NCBI GenBank assembly: GCA_015232795.1
Contig: JADFYX010000128.1
Coordinates: 1 to 6,961 of the forward strand
Direction: 5' to 3'
DNA from: Magnetococcales bacterium
GTDB lineage: Bacteria > Pseudomonadota > Magnetococcia > Magnetococcales > JADFYX01
DNA: 6,961 nucleotides
Position 1 is the first letter of the stretch, and each line of letters opens with the position of its first letter. The notes under the pieces are model-generated. The model ran no database searches and had not been told where the DNA came from. It worked only from the letters and a program-made list of their open reading frames with translations. Below are positions 1-5,656 of the stretch, one piece after another. A program made the position numbers and the translations under genes.

Positions 1-148
1 ATCGCGATTTCCCCTGATACACTTGATAAACCAATATCTTGCGCCATGCACGCACCGCCAACTGCCGAATCTAGGTTAAAAGAGGAGAGATGTCTATCTA
101 CAACATCTTACAGCTACGTTTAGACGAGGTAAGTTACTTGAAATGCAA
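1..148. other. left-edge region without an identifiable gene
   Basis: This stretch lies downstream of the tetR-type gene and cannot be assigned. On the plus strand, frame 1 is open from the window edge to a TAG at 121-123 and would be the last 40 residues of an incoming protein (ending ...TTSYSYV). On the minus strand, one frame is open from about 107 to the edge, with an ATG at 47-45 (MAQDIGLSSVSGEIA...) but no convincing ribosome binding site. The two exclude each other and neither resembles a family I know. A short ORF at 90-182 (+), 30 codons beginning MSIYNILQL, has AGGAG only 2 bases from its ATG and overlaps the 3' end of the tetR-type gene in antisense, so it is probably not real. A 6-bp inverted repeat (AGATGT/ACATCT, 88-108) lacks a T-tract and is a poor terminator. 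Confidence 0.3.
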
Positions 149-757
149 TCAAACACCGGCCCGCTTCAGGCCAGAGATATAGTTGTATATCAACGATCTT
201 GCCATCTCATCTACCGAACTCGCAGAAACCTCGGTTAGACTGTTTGCTTGCACTAAAGAACAGACTCCGTACAGACCGCTCCACAACACCCTGGCACTGT
301 GTTTTATCTCCTTATCTCCACAATCTGGCAGCAGTGTTTGTATGGTATCGGCTAGTAGGTCCAAGAGGTTGTCTAGCCGTCTTTTATACCATTTTGGCAG
401 GGTTTGTTCAGGTGATAGGCGGTGTTCAAAAAGGAGGTTCCAACGCTGACGGGAGGTTTTGTTGTATTTTAGATAGGTGGTGATTAACTTATCCAGCTTG
501 GCCCTACCACTACTGCTCTGTTGCACAGCAGCTTGCAATTTTTGTTGCAAATCATCCATGGTTCGACCATTTAAATGCATGATAATTTCATCTATATTGG
601 CAAACAAATTATATAGGGTACCGGGAGAATAGCCAATGGCAGAAGCTATGCTTCGGGCAGTTAAGGCTGCCACCCCCTTCTCTTCAATTATTTTTTGCGC
701 CTCATCTAAAATCAAATCAAACAGTTCATCTCTAGAATGATCGGTACGTCTAGCCAT
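149..757 (-). CDS. TetR/AcrR-family transcriptional regulator
   Basis: This is a 202-residue cytoplasmic one-component repressor, close to the usual TetR length. The N-terminal DNA-binding domain occupies about residues 10-57. Its helix-turn-helix lies at about 32-52, where TARSIASAIGYSPGTLYNLF gives the classic pattern of a first helix, the turn at G42, and the recognition helix ending in TLYNLF. The rest is the all-helical ligand-binding and dimerisation domain. Its W106..LLFEHRL and LWSGLYGVCSLV (about 158-169) segments resemble TetR C-terminal domains of the WHG type. The ATG at 757 is preferred over a GTG six codons upstream (775) because AGGGGA sits 6 bases before it. The ligand and targets are unknown: no efflux pump or enzyme typically controlled by such regulators is visible beside it. 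It may repress itself and possibly the envelope genes upstream. The family assignment is certain; the role is not. Confidence 0.93.
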   Translation of the reverse strand: MARRTDHSRDELFDLILDEAQKIIEEKGVAALTARSIASAIGYSPGTLYNLFANIDEIIMHLNGRTMDDLQQKLQAAVQQSSSGRAKLDKLITTYLKYNKTSRQRWNLLFEHRLSPEQTLPKWYKRRLDNLLDLLADTIQTLLPDCGDKEIKHSARVLWSGLYGVCSLVQANSLTEVSASSVDEMARSLIYNYISGLKRAGV

Positions 758-763
758 GGCATC

Positions 764-769
764 TCCCCT
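764..769 (-). promoter_or_regulatory. ribosome binding site that fixes the tetR-type start
   Basis: On the minus strand AGGGGA lies 6 bases before the ATG at 757. This is a near-optimal Shine-Dalgarno spacing. It falls inside the reading frame opened by the GTG at 775, so the ATG is the likely start and the longer form is not. Confidence 0.7.
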
Positions 770-786
770 CAACACTGCGTAATTTT

Positions 787-829
787 GAATATATTATTCT
801 ATTGGCCCGTTCCGGTAGATTCCTAGAAT
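787..829. promoter_or_regulatory. candidate operator/promoter region of the tetR-type gene
   Basis: Two short palindromes lie upstream of the regulator. GAATA-TAT-TATTC is at 787-799, and ATTC-CTA-GAAT is at 819-829. A wider pair, ATTCTA (796-801) and TAGAAT (824-829), links them. TetR regulators commonly bind palindromes overlapping their own promoter, and the AT-rich 787-799 element could overlap a -10 region reading leftward. The sequence is AT-rich and no clear -35/-10 pair can be fixed, so this is inference from position and symmetry only. Confidence 0.3.
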
Positions 830-841
830 TATGACTAACGC

Positions 842-1510
842 TTAATCGTGCCACTGTTTATCTTCCCCAGTTTTAAGATAAACATAGGCTTTTGAAAAAC
901 CCAGACGTGAAAAATTAATTACAAACAATTTACTACGATCCAACTTTTGTAAAACAATAGCTGCTCTATCATGCTCATTTTCGCTTATGACAGATATCAA
1001 CCTAGAAGCGTTATCTGCAAAAGCAACACAAACTTGCCCCACGCAATGTTGCACCGTAAATTTATGGTAAACCGTATTTGTGCCAAGATACATACGCACT
1101 TGATCTGGCAGATAAAACCCCAACGGTAGCTCAAGGGTTATTAAGGGAGGGTCTCCATTTTCATTTATTTTAACACTCAACCGCATCAGTTGCCGACCGT
1201 TATCCAAATACACATTATGGGCAGTAACACAACCATGACCATCAATACACTCTATCTCCCAATCATCAAAATATCTAAGTATATACGACCTACTGTAAAG
1301 TGGTAATGTTTCTTCTCCCCACCGCTGACTCTCTATGCTCTTTGTATTTTTTATAAAACCATCTAATTTTTGTTCAAGGGTGCCTTCTTTTTTAATTTCA
1401 TCAACAGAATCGGCAAAAGAGAGCGAAGCTGAAAATATTTGAAAAAAGGGCAAACACACAATCATCACAAAAATAACAAATTTTCTGTCTCTTATCACAC
1501 AAACCCCCAT
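842..1510 (-). CDS. exported invasion-associated locus B (IalB)-family protein
   Basis: This is a 222-residue secreted protein. Residues 1-33 form a signal peptide with a basic start (RDRK), a long hydrophobic core and a likely cleavage after SFA. The region from about 82 to 212 follows the IalB family layout: W84-E-I-E-C88, C94, then PLITLELPLGFYLP (about 122-135, the family's 'lPlGv.L' strand), then C156...C161 with VAFAD after it, and NFSRLGFSKAYVYL near the end. The four cysteines probably form two disulfides in the periplasm. IalB proteins are named after a Bartonella erythrocyte-invasion factor, but most occur in non-pathogens and have no known function. About 50 residues between the signal peptide and the domain are charged and unassigned. 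The gene follows the lipoprotein gene by 27 bases and is probably co-transcribed. The start is uncertain: ATG at 1510 has a poor ribosome site, and a GTG four codons later, preceded by GGGGG, is an alternative. Confidence 0.8.
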   Translation of the reverse strand: MGVCVIRDRKFVIFVMIVCLPFFQIFSASLSFADSVDEIKKEGTLEQKLDGFIKNTKSIESQRWGEETLPLYSRSYILRYFDDWEIECIDGHGCVTAHNVYLDNGRQLMRLSVKINENGDPPLITLELPLGFYLPDQVRMYLGTNTVYHKFTVQHCVGQVCVAFADNASRLISVISENEHDRAAIVLQKLDRSKLFVINFSRLGFSKAYVYLKTGEDKQWHD

Positions 1511-1537
1511 TTTAGGCGGTATTAGTACGTTTAAATT

Positions 1538-2389
1538 TTATTCCATGTTACATTTTGGCAAAGAGTGCTGCAACATTCCAGGCCATGCTTTGTCCCAATC
1601 ACCATTATGTTTCATAGCTGCAATATGCTCCACTTTTGCGCAGGTTTTTCCACCTTGGGCTGCAACAAACCCATCGGCAATAAATGCTGGTACAATTTTA
1701 TCTTTGCTTCCGACAAAATGGATTTGTGGGATTTTAGCTATTTTATCTGCGACATCAACAGGGTTTAAAGAGCCTTTAAGAGGGGTTACTTTATGATGAG
1801 ATGTAAAGACAGCATGGTCTAAATTACCAGCAACAGTACGAATACTGTCGATATCATTACGCCTTGCTGCAACCAATACCCCGATACCTCCGCCACCGGA
1901 ATAACCCACAATATGTACATAAGATGCGAAAGCCTGTTTTTTTAGTTGGTCTATAGCTTGGTTGGTGGCAACTATCACCTCCTCAGAAAAGCGAGCTTTT
2001 GACCAATAGTCGGACTTGCAATTACGCCTCTGGGAGTTTTGAACATACTGACATGGCCGCCCTAAATAAGCGACATTAGAGGCTGTATCCAAACTTGCCA
2101 ACCTTAAGGCCAGGGGGTTTCGTGGTGTGGGATCTTTCGATAAGGTGTTGCGATTTATCCAGGCCAAACCATCGCCCTCTAAGTATATGATCAAAGCTTT
2201 GTGGGGCTTTTTAAAACGGTAGTAAGATAAAAGATCAAAAAAATCGGTTTTTATAACTTCCGAAGAAAAACCTCCCCCATGGGCCACCTCTCTGGCTAGC
2301 TCACGACGGTCTAAACTCACACAACCACCAAGAGTTACAGTAAAAATAAAAATCAACAATAAAAAGTGAGTTGGTCGTATCATTAGCAT
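1538..2389 (-). CDS. lipoprotein with alpha/beta-hydrolase fold
   Basis: This 283-residue protein is membrane-anchored by lipidation. A hydrophobic signal segment (residues 7-20) ends in the lipobox LGGC with the lipidated Cys at 23. The mature part reads as an alpha/beta hydrolase. A strand ALIIYLEGDG (65-74) leads to the nucleophile elbow GYSGGG (162-167) with Ser164. Asp230 lies in FVGSKDKIVP, and His261 is in AMKHNGDW. These three are in the order and spacing of a Ser-Asp-His triad. Cys113 and Cys124 could form a disulfide. It should act as an esterase- or lipase-like enzyme at the inner face of the outer membrane or on the inner membrane; the substrate is unknown. It is first of a leftward set followed by the IalB-family gene. 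A second ATG lies two codons downstream (2383). Neither start has a strong ribosome site, which is common for A-rich leaders. The fold is confident; the specific activity is not. Confidence 0.82.
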   Translation of the reverse strand: MLMIRPTHFLLLIFIFTVTLGGCVSLDRRELAREVAHGGGFSSEVIKTDFFDLLSYYRFKKPHKALIIYLEGDGLAWINRNTLSKDPTPRNPLALRLASLDTASNVAYLGRPCQYVQNSQRRNCKSDYWSKARFSEEVIVATNQAIDQLKKQAFASYVHIVGYSGGGGIGVLVAARRNDIDSIRTVAGNLDHAVFTSHHKVTPLKGSLNPVDVADKIAKIPQIHFVGSKDKIVPAFIADGFVAAQGGKTCAKVEHIAAMKHNGDWDKAWPGMLQHSLPKCNME

Positions 2390-2410
2390 ATATTTTTCTA
2401 GTTGTCGTTA

Positions 2411-2440
2411 ACTATACAGTGTAATTGATTGATTTGTCTG
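2411..2440 (-). promoter_or_regulatory. candidate sigma-70-type promoter for the lipoprotein-IalB genes
   Basis: On the minus strand a -35-like CAGACA (2440-2435, 4 of 6 to TTGACA) and a -10-like TATAGT (2416-2411, 5 of 6 to TATAAT) are separated by 18 bases. Transcription would begin near 2404, leaving a leader of about 15 bases before the ATG at 2389. This is a visual match only, and AT-rich sequence gives such matches easily. Confidence 0.4.
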
Positions 2441-2631
2441 GTTAATAAATATGTTGCCTTATGGTATGAACTCCCAGATACCTCTGAAGATAATACAATA
2501 ACAGGATCTATCTCAAGCGTCGATAACTGCAAAGCAGGCAATCCCGGCAATCTTATCGTAAGTCAACGAAAATATTGTATTTTTTTCTGGAAATAAAAAC
2601 TGATAAAGAGTAATGTATAAGTGTTTATTAA

Positions 2632-2637
2632 AAGGAG
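2632..2637 (+). promoter_or_regulatory. ribosome binding site that fixes the DHH phosphoesterase start
   Basis: AAGGAG lies 5 bases before the ATG at 2643. An in-frame ATG 30 bases upstream (2613) has no such site, so the downstream ATG is chosen. Confidence 0.75.
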
Positions 2638-2642
2638 ATATC

Positions 2643-3749
2643 ATGGTAGAAATTGAAGATACGACAAAACAGACACAAGAATTTCTCTCTTTGCTTGAGG
2701 GAAGAGAGGGGGAAACACACGCAATAATATTGCAGGATTTTCCTGATCCTGATGCAATTTCATGCGCTTTTGCCTATCGTCTAATTGCTGAGGAAAGAGG
2801 TATTGAAACAGATCTGATCTATGGTGGCAGAGTAAGCCATCAAGAGAACATTGCCATGATCAACCTACTAAATATTGAATTAATAGAGTGGGGCCAAGAG
2901 GCAATTCCTTCTGGTAAATATGATGGTTCTGTCTTTGTTGATAACCAGGGAACAACAGTTAACCTTGTTGACCGCTTAGATGCAGCAGGGGTTCCATCCA
3001 TTGCAGTAGTTGATCATCATGCCAAACAAGACCGCTTAACCCCCATTTTTCAGGATATTCGGATTGTTGGTGCTTGTGCATCAATATTTGTAGATTATAT
3101 TAGCAAAGGAGCCTTGGAGTTAAAAACCTCTAAACCAGAACATCGCCGTTTAGCCACCGCTTTGATGCATGGCATAATAAGCGAGACTGGATCGATGATA
3201 ACCGCCCTCCCCCTTGATTTTAGAGCAGCAGGCCTTATCCAGCCTTTTATTGACAATGAACTACTGGTAGAAATTTTACATCAACAGCGCAGCCACCGAG
3301 TGATGGAGATAATTCGTATGGCGTTGGAAAACAGGGTTATAAGGGAAGGATACTGTTTTTCCGGTATCGGCTATCTGCGCTCTAGTGATAGAGATGCTAT
3401 CCCCCAAGCAGCCGATTTTTTGCTAACTGAAGCAACTGTCCATACCGCTATTGTTTATGGCATGGTGAGCCATTCCCATGGTGGAGAGTCTATCAATGGC
3501 TCTCTGCGCACCACGGAAGTAGCATTGGGACCAGATAGTTTTTTAAAAGATGCTCTGGGGAAAATGGAAAGTGGGACTTTTTATGGTGGTGGCAAAAGTA
3601 CTGCAGGTGGCTTTTCTATTCCTTTGGGATTTCTATCCGGTCAGGATAATTCTAAACTTTCCCATTTAAAATGGAAGGCTTATGATGAAAAAATCCGCAA
3701 GAAATTTTTTAATAAAATCGGTGTTGTTGAAGATAAGGAAGATGAGTGA
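2643..3749 (+). CDS. DHH/DHHA1-family phosphoesterase (NrnA-like)
   Basis: This is a 368-residue cytoplasmic metal-dependent phosphoesterase of the DHH superfamily. Members of the NrnA branch degrade short oligoribonucleotides, pAp or linear/cyclic dinucleotides. Motifs in order (numbered from the chosen start): FPDPDA with Asp35 and Asp37; VFVDNQG with Asp100; VVDHHA with the DHH triad at 124-126; then GIISETG near 177-183. Family members usually have Asp (GI.tDTG) where this protein has Glu181. The C-terminal DHHA1 domain follows. It carries INGSLRTTEVALGPDSFLK and then the substrate-binding glycine motif YGGGKSTAGG (GGG at 315-317). The length fits the NrnA type and is far too short for RecJ. 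About 30 lysine- and glutamate-rich residues at the end are extra. The gene is first in an operon with lipA, which it overlaps by 4 bases. The family is certain; the substrate (nano-RNA, pAp or c-di-AMP/pApA) cannot be read from sequence. Confidence 0.9.
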   Translation: MVEIEDTTKQTQEFLSLLEGREGETHAIILQDFPDPDAISCAFAYRLIAEERGIETDLIYGGRVSHQENIAMINLLNIELIEWGQEAIPSGKYDGSVFVDNQGTTVNLVDRLDAAGVPSIAVVDHHAKQDRLTPIFQDIRIVGACASIFVDYISKGALELKTSKPEHRRLATALMHGIISETGSMITALPLDFRAAGLIQPFIDNELLVEILHQQRSHRVMEIIRMALENRVIREGYCFSGIGYLRSSDRDAIPQAADFLLTEATVHTAIVYGMVSHSHGGESINGSLRTTEVALGPDSFLKDALGKMESGTFYGGGKSTAGGFSIPLGFLSGQDNSKLSHLKWKAYDEKIRKKFFNKIGVVEDKEDE

Positions 3750-4639
3750 CAAAAAGTTCTAGCCAACAAAACGTGGCTGAAAAAAGCACTAAAACTACGA
3801 TATTAGGTGGTAAACCCAAATGGCTTAAAGTAAAAGCCCCCTCCTCTGGAGAATATCTCAAAACAAAAAAAGTGGTTGAAAAACACAGCCTGAACACAGT
3901 TTGTGAAGCTGCTTCATGCCCTAATGTTGGTCAATGTTGGCATGAAGGGGCTGCAGCTTTTATGATTTTGGGCAATATATGCACTCGCCACTGTAGCTTT
4001 TGTGATGTTGCCACTGGCCGACCAGACTCGGTTGACCATAATGAACCGGATAGATTGGCCCAAGCAGTACAAGCCATGGAGTTGCAGCATGTGGTGATAA
4101 CTTCTGTAGACCGGGATGATCTTGTGGATGGTGGAGCAAGCCATTTTGCCAACTGTATTAAAAAAATCCGTAGCCTCACTACCCCACCGACAATTGAGGT
4201 ACTAACCCCAGATTTTCGAGATAAGAACAACGCACTGCAACTGGTATTAGAAGAAAAACCAGAAGTGTTCAACCATAACATCGAGACTGTACCCAGACTC
4301 TATTCCCAAGTTCGCCCGGCAGCCAACTACGACTACTCTCTAAAAGTATTGGCACAGGCAGCTTTAGCAGGAGAGGAGATAACAGCCAAGAGCGGTATTA
4401 TGTTAGGGCTTGGAGAGAGCCAAAAAGAGGTAATTGTGGTTTTAGAAGATCTGCACCGGGTTGGAGTACAATATTTAACCATTGGTCAATATATTCGCCC
4501 AAGTCTTACACACCACCCTGTCAGTCGCTATTGGTCACCCCAAGAGTTTAACGAACTTGGCAAAACAGCTCTTAAAATGGGTTTTCAAAGAGTTGAAAGC
4601 CACCCTTTGGCCCGTTCTTCATATCACGCAAAAAAATAG
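3746..4639 (+). CDS. lipA: lipoyl synthase (radical SAM)
   Basis: LipA inserts two sulfur atoms at C6 and C8 of protein-bound octanoyl groups, making the lipoyl cofactor of 2-oxoacid dehydrogenases and the glycine cleavage H protein. The 297-residue protein is of normal length. All hallmark residues are present: the auxiliary iron-sulfur cluster motif CX4CX5C at Cys53, Cys58 and Cys64; the radical-SAM CX3CX2C motif at Cys79, Cys83 and Cys86 (CTRHCSFC); and the C-terminal RSSY motif (290-293) whose serine ligates the auxiliary cluster. PKWLKVKAP, TSVDRDDLVDGG, FNHNIETVPRLY and the glycine-rich GIMLGLGE are also typical. The start is a GTG inside the stop of the DHH gene (GTGA overlap), with AAGGAA 5 bases upstream, so translation is probably coupled. 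An ATG at 3742 is out of frame. lipB, the usual partner, is not in the window. The lipA stop codon lies within the terminator hairpin. Confidence 0.97.
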   Translation: MTKSSSQQNVAEKSTKTTILGGKPKWLKVKAPSSGEYLKTKKVVEKHSLNTVCEAASCPNVGQCWHEGAAAFMILGNICTRHCSFCDVATGRPDSVDHNEPDRLAQAVQAMELQHVVITSVDRDDLVDGGASHFANCIKKIRSLTTPPTIEVLTPDFRDKNNALQLVLEEKPEVFNHNIETVPRLYSQVRPAANYDYSLKVLAQAALAGEEITAKSGIMLGLGESQKEVIVVLEDLHRVGVQYLTIGQYIRPSLTHHPVSRYWSPQEFNELGKTALKMGFQRVESHPLARSSYHAKK

Positions 4640-4664
4640 CCAAACAGACGTTGGCTATATTTTA
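4630..4664. terminator. bidirectional Rho-independent terminator between convergent operons
   Basis: A perfect 8-bp stem ATAGCCAA (4636-4643)/TTGGCTAT (4651-4658) with a 7-base loop is flanked by A-residues on the left (4630-4636) and ATTTTAT on the right. It can therefore end transcription from lipA rightward and, with a run of U on the other strand, from the cyclase gene leftward. The left arm includes the lipA stop codon (TAG, 4637-4639). The cyclase stop is 25 bases away on the other side. Confidence 0.75.
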
Positions 4665-4682
4665 TGAAATTTTATTACAGTA

Positions 4683-5573
4683 TCAAGAACGATAGTGGAT
4701 CGCTAAATCATCGGCAGCGTTCACCTCGTGCCCCAAACCAATTACGCCAGAACCTTGCATGATATGTTCATCCTGATGGATGAATATCATCTGACCACCA
4801 TTAGGAGCAAGGTAAGTACCGTTTGTGCTTTGATCAACCAAATAGACCCGCCCGCGTCTATATTCAAATTTAGCATGGTTACGGGATGACATGCTATCAA
4901 GAACCATGAAAGTATTGGTTTTTCCTCGGCCCAAGGAAGCTACCGGGTTGTTTTCATCAACTATAAACTCTTTACCACCAAAAGTAACAGTAACGGAGCT
5001 TTTTTGCGGTATGGGATTAGGAACAGTATCCATACCACCCATGATGGTCAACTCTTCCTCTTCACCCCAGGTAAGCTCACAAATTCTGATAGGATCGGAC
5101 TTACCTTTAACCCGAATTTGGATCAACTCCCGACCATCACAAGATAGATGTGGGCTCATTATATCCAACGTTTCACCGGTGGTTATGATTTGATCCCCTT
5201 TAGCTTGAGCTGCCATTCGAGATGATAGATTAACAGCATCGCCAAATACATCATTTTTCTCTTCGATAACATCGCCAAAATGAAAACCCACACGAATACT
5301 TAAAGTGAAGCCCCAATCATCAGCACTATCTGCAACCTCCTCTTGCATCTGCACTGCAGCCATTGCAGCGGCATCAGCAGAAGGGAAAGTACTCATAACT
5401 TCATCACCAATAGTTTTGATGACGACTCCTTGATGATCCCGGGTAATTCTAGAGAGTAAATCAATACAGCTAGAAGTTAACTCACGGGCTTTGGCATCAC
5501 CAATAGCCTCATAAAGTTTAGTACTTCCCTCAATATCAGCAAACAGAATAGCTAGTTTATTATTTACTGCCAT
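4683..5573 (-). CDS. class III adenylate/guanylate cyclase fused to a C-terminal FHA domain
   Basis: This 296-residue soluble protein has two domains. Residues 5-165 are a class III nucleotide cyclase. FADIEGST holds metal ligand Asp13. IKTIGDE holds purine-contact Lys53 and metal ligand Asp57. DVFGDAVNLSSR holds Asp108, Asn115 and Arg119. The Lys/Asp pair is that of adenylate cyclases and the Asn/Arg pair stabilises the transition state, so the enzyme looks active and probably makes cAMP. A linker follows (about 166-192, acidic, with Thr176 and Thr183). The FHA domain (about 193-280) has LGRGK (Gly215-Arg216), SSRNHA (Ser230, Arg231, His233) and STNGTYL (249-255), the phosphothreonine-binding residues. 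No membrane segment is seen. The start is supported by GAGGG 4 bases before the ATG. The gene lies 83 bases after the PP2C phosphatase gene in the same direction. It is the likely output of a Ser/Thr phosphorylation pathway; no kinase is in the window. Confidence 0.92.
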   Translation of the reverse strand: MAVNNKLAILFADIEGSTKLYEAIGDAKARELTSSCIDLLSRITRDHQGVVIKTIGDEVMSTFPSADAAAMAAVQMQEEVADSADDWGFTLSIRVGFHFGDVIEEKNDVFGDAVNLSSRMAAQAKGDQIITTGETLDIMSPHLSCDGRELIQIRVKGKSDPIRICELTWGEEEELTIMGGMDTVPNPIPQKSSVTVTFGGKEFIVDENNPVASLGRGKTNTFMVLDSMSSRNHAKFEYRRGRVYLVDQSTNGTYLAPNGGQMIFIHQDEHIMQGSGVIGLGHEVNAADDLAIHYRS

Positions 5574-5656
5574 AATACCCTCTTTTTCATATTTTGTTGA
5601 ATATCTAGGTTAAACCACTGCTATTTTTGGATTTTTGCTGCGGATATTTAACAAAA

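Larger units (their letters stand above)
2390..2642. other. divergent intergenic control region
   Basis: The gap separates the leftward lipoprotein gene from the rightward DHH phosphoesterase gene and must hold both promoters. Visible structure: an inverted repeat CGATAA (2521-2526)/TTATCG (2553-2558); between its arms a small hairpin CTGC-AAA-GCAG (2527-2537) and a direct repeat GGCAATC at 2537-2543 and 2546-2552. A stop-free plus-strand frame from TTG at 2429 to TAA at 2596 gives 55 codons of protein-like composition (...NPGNLIVSQRKYCIFFWK), but it has no ATG and no ribosome site. It is reported as a possible relic only. No -35/-10 pair for the rightward operon could be fixed. Confidence 0.4.

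Noticed and set aside
69..80. The 12-mer ATCTAGGTTAAA occurs here and again at 5603-5614.
   Set aside because: About one shared 12-mer pair is expected by chance in 7 kb, the copies have no matching flanks, and they sit in unrelated contexts.
90..182. Thirty-codon plus-strand ORF with AGGAG before its ATG.
   Set aside because: The ribosome site is only 2 bases from the ATG, the frame runs antisense into the end of the tetR-type gene, and the peptide resembles nothing known.
183..483. Two plus-strand open frames (88 and 94 codons) antisense to the TetR-family gene.
   Set aside because: They lie wholly or mostly inside a well-supported gene on the other strand, have low-complexity composition, and lack ribosome sites.
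2613..2642. Upstream ATG giving the DHH protein ten extra residues.
   Set aside because: It has no ribosome site, and the extra codons contain the strong AAGGAG that serves the ATG at 2643.
3914..4281. Minus-strand open frames up to 116 codons opposite lipA.
   Set aside because: lipA is unambiguous with every catalytic motif; these are shadows of its codon pattern.
5574..5656. Separate promoter for the cyclase-FHA gene in the 83-base gap after the PP2C gene.
   Set aside because: The gap is AT-rich and has a short GGTT-A-AACC palindrome, but no convincing -35/-10 pair, and no terminator hairpin that would separate the two genes.
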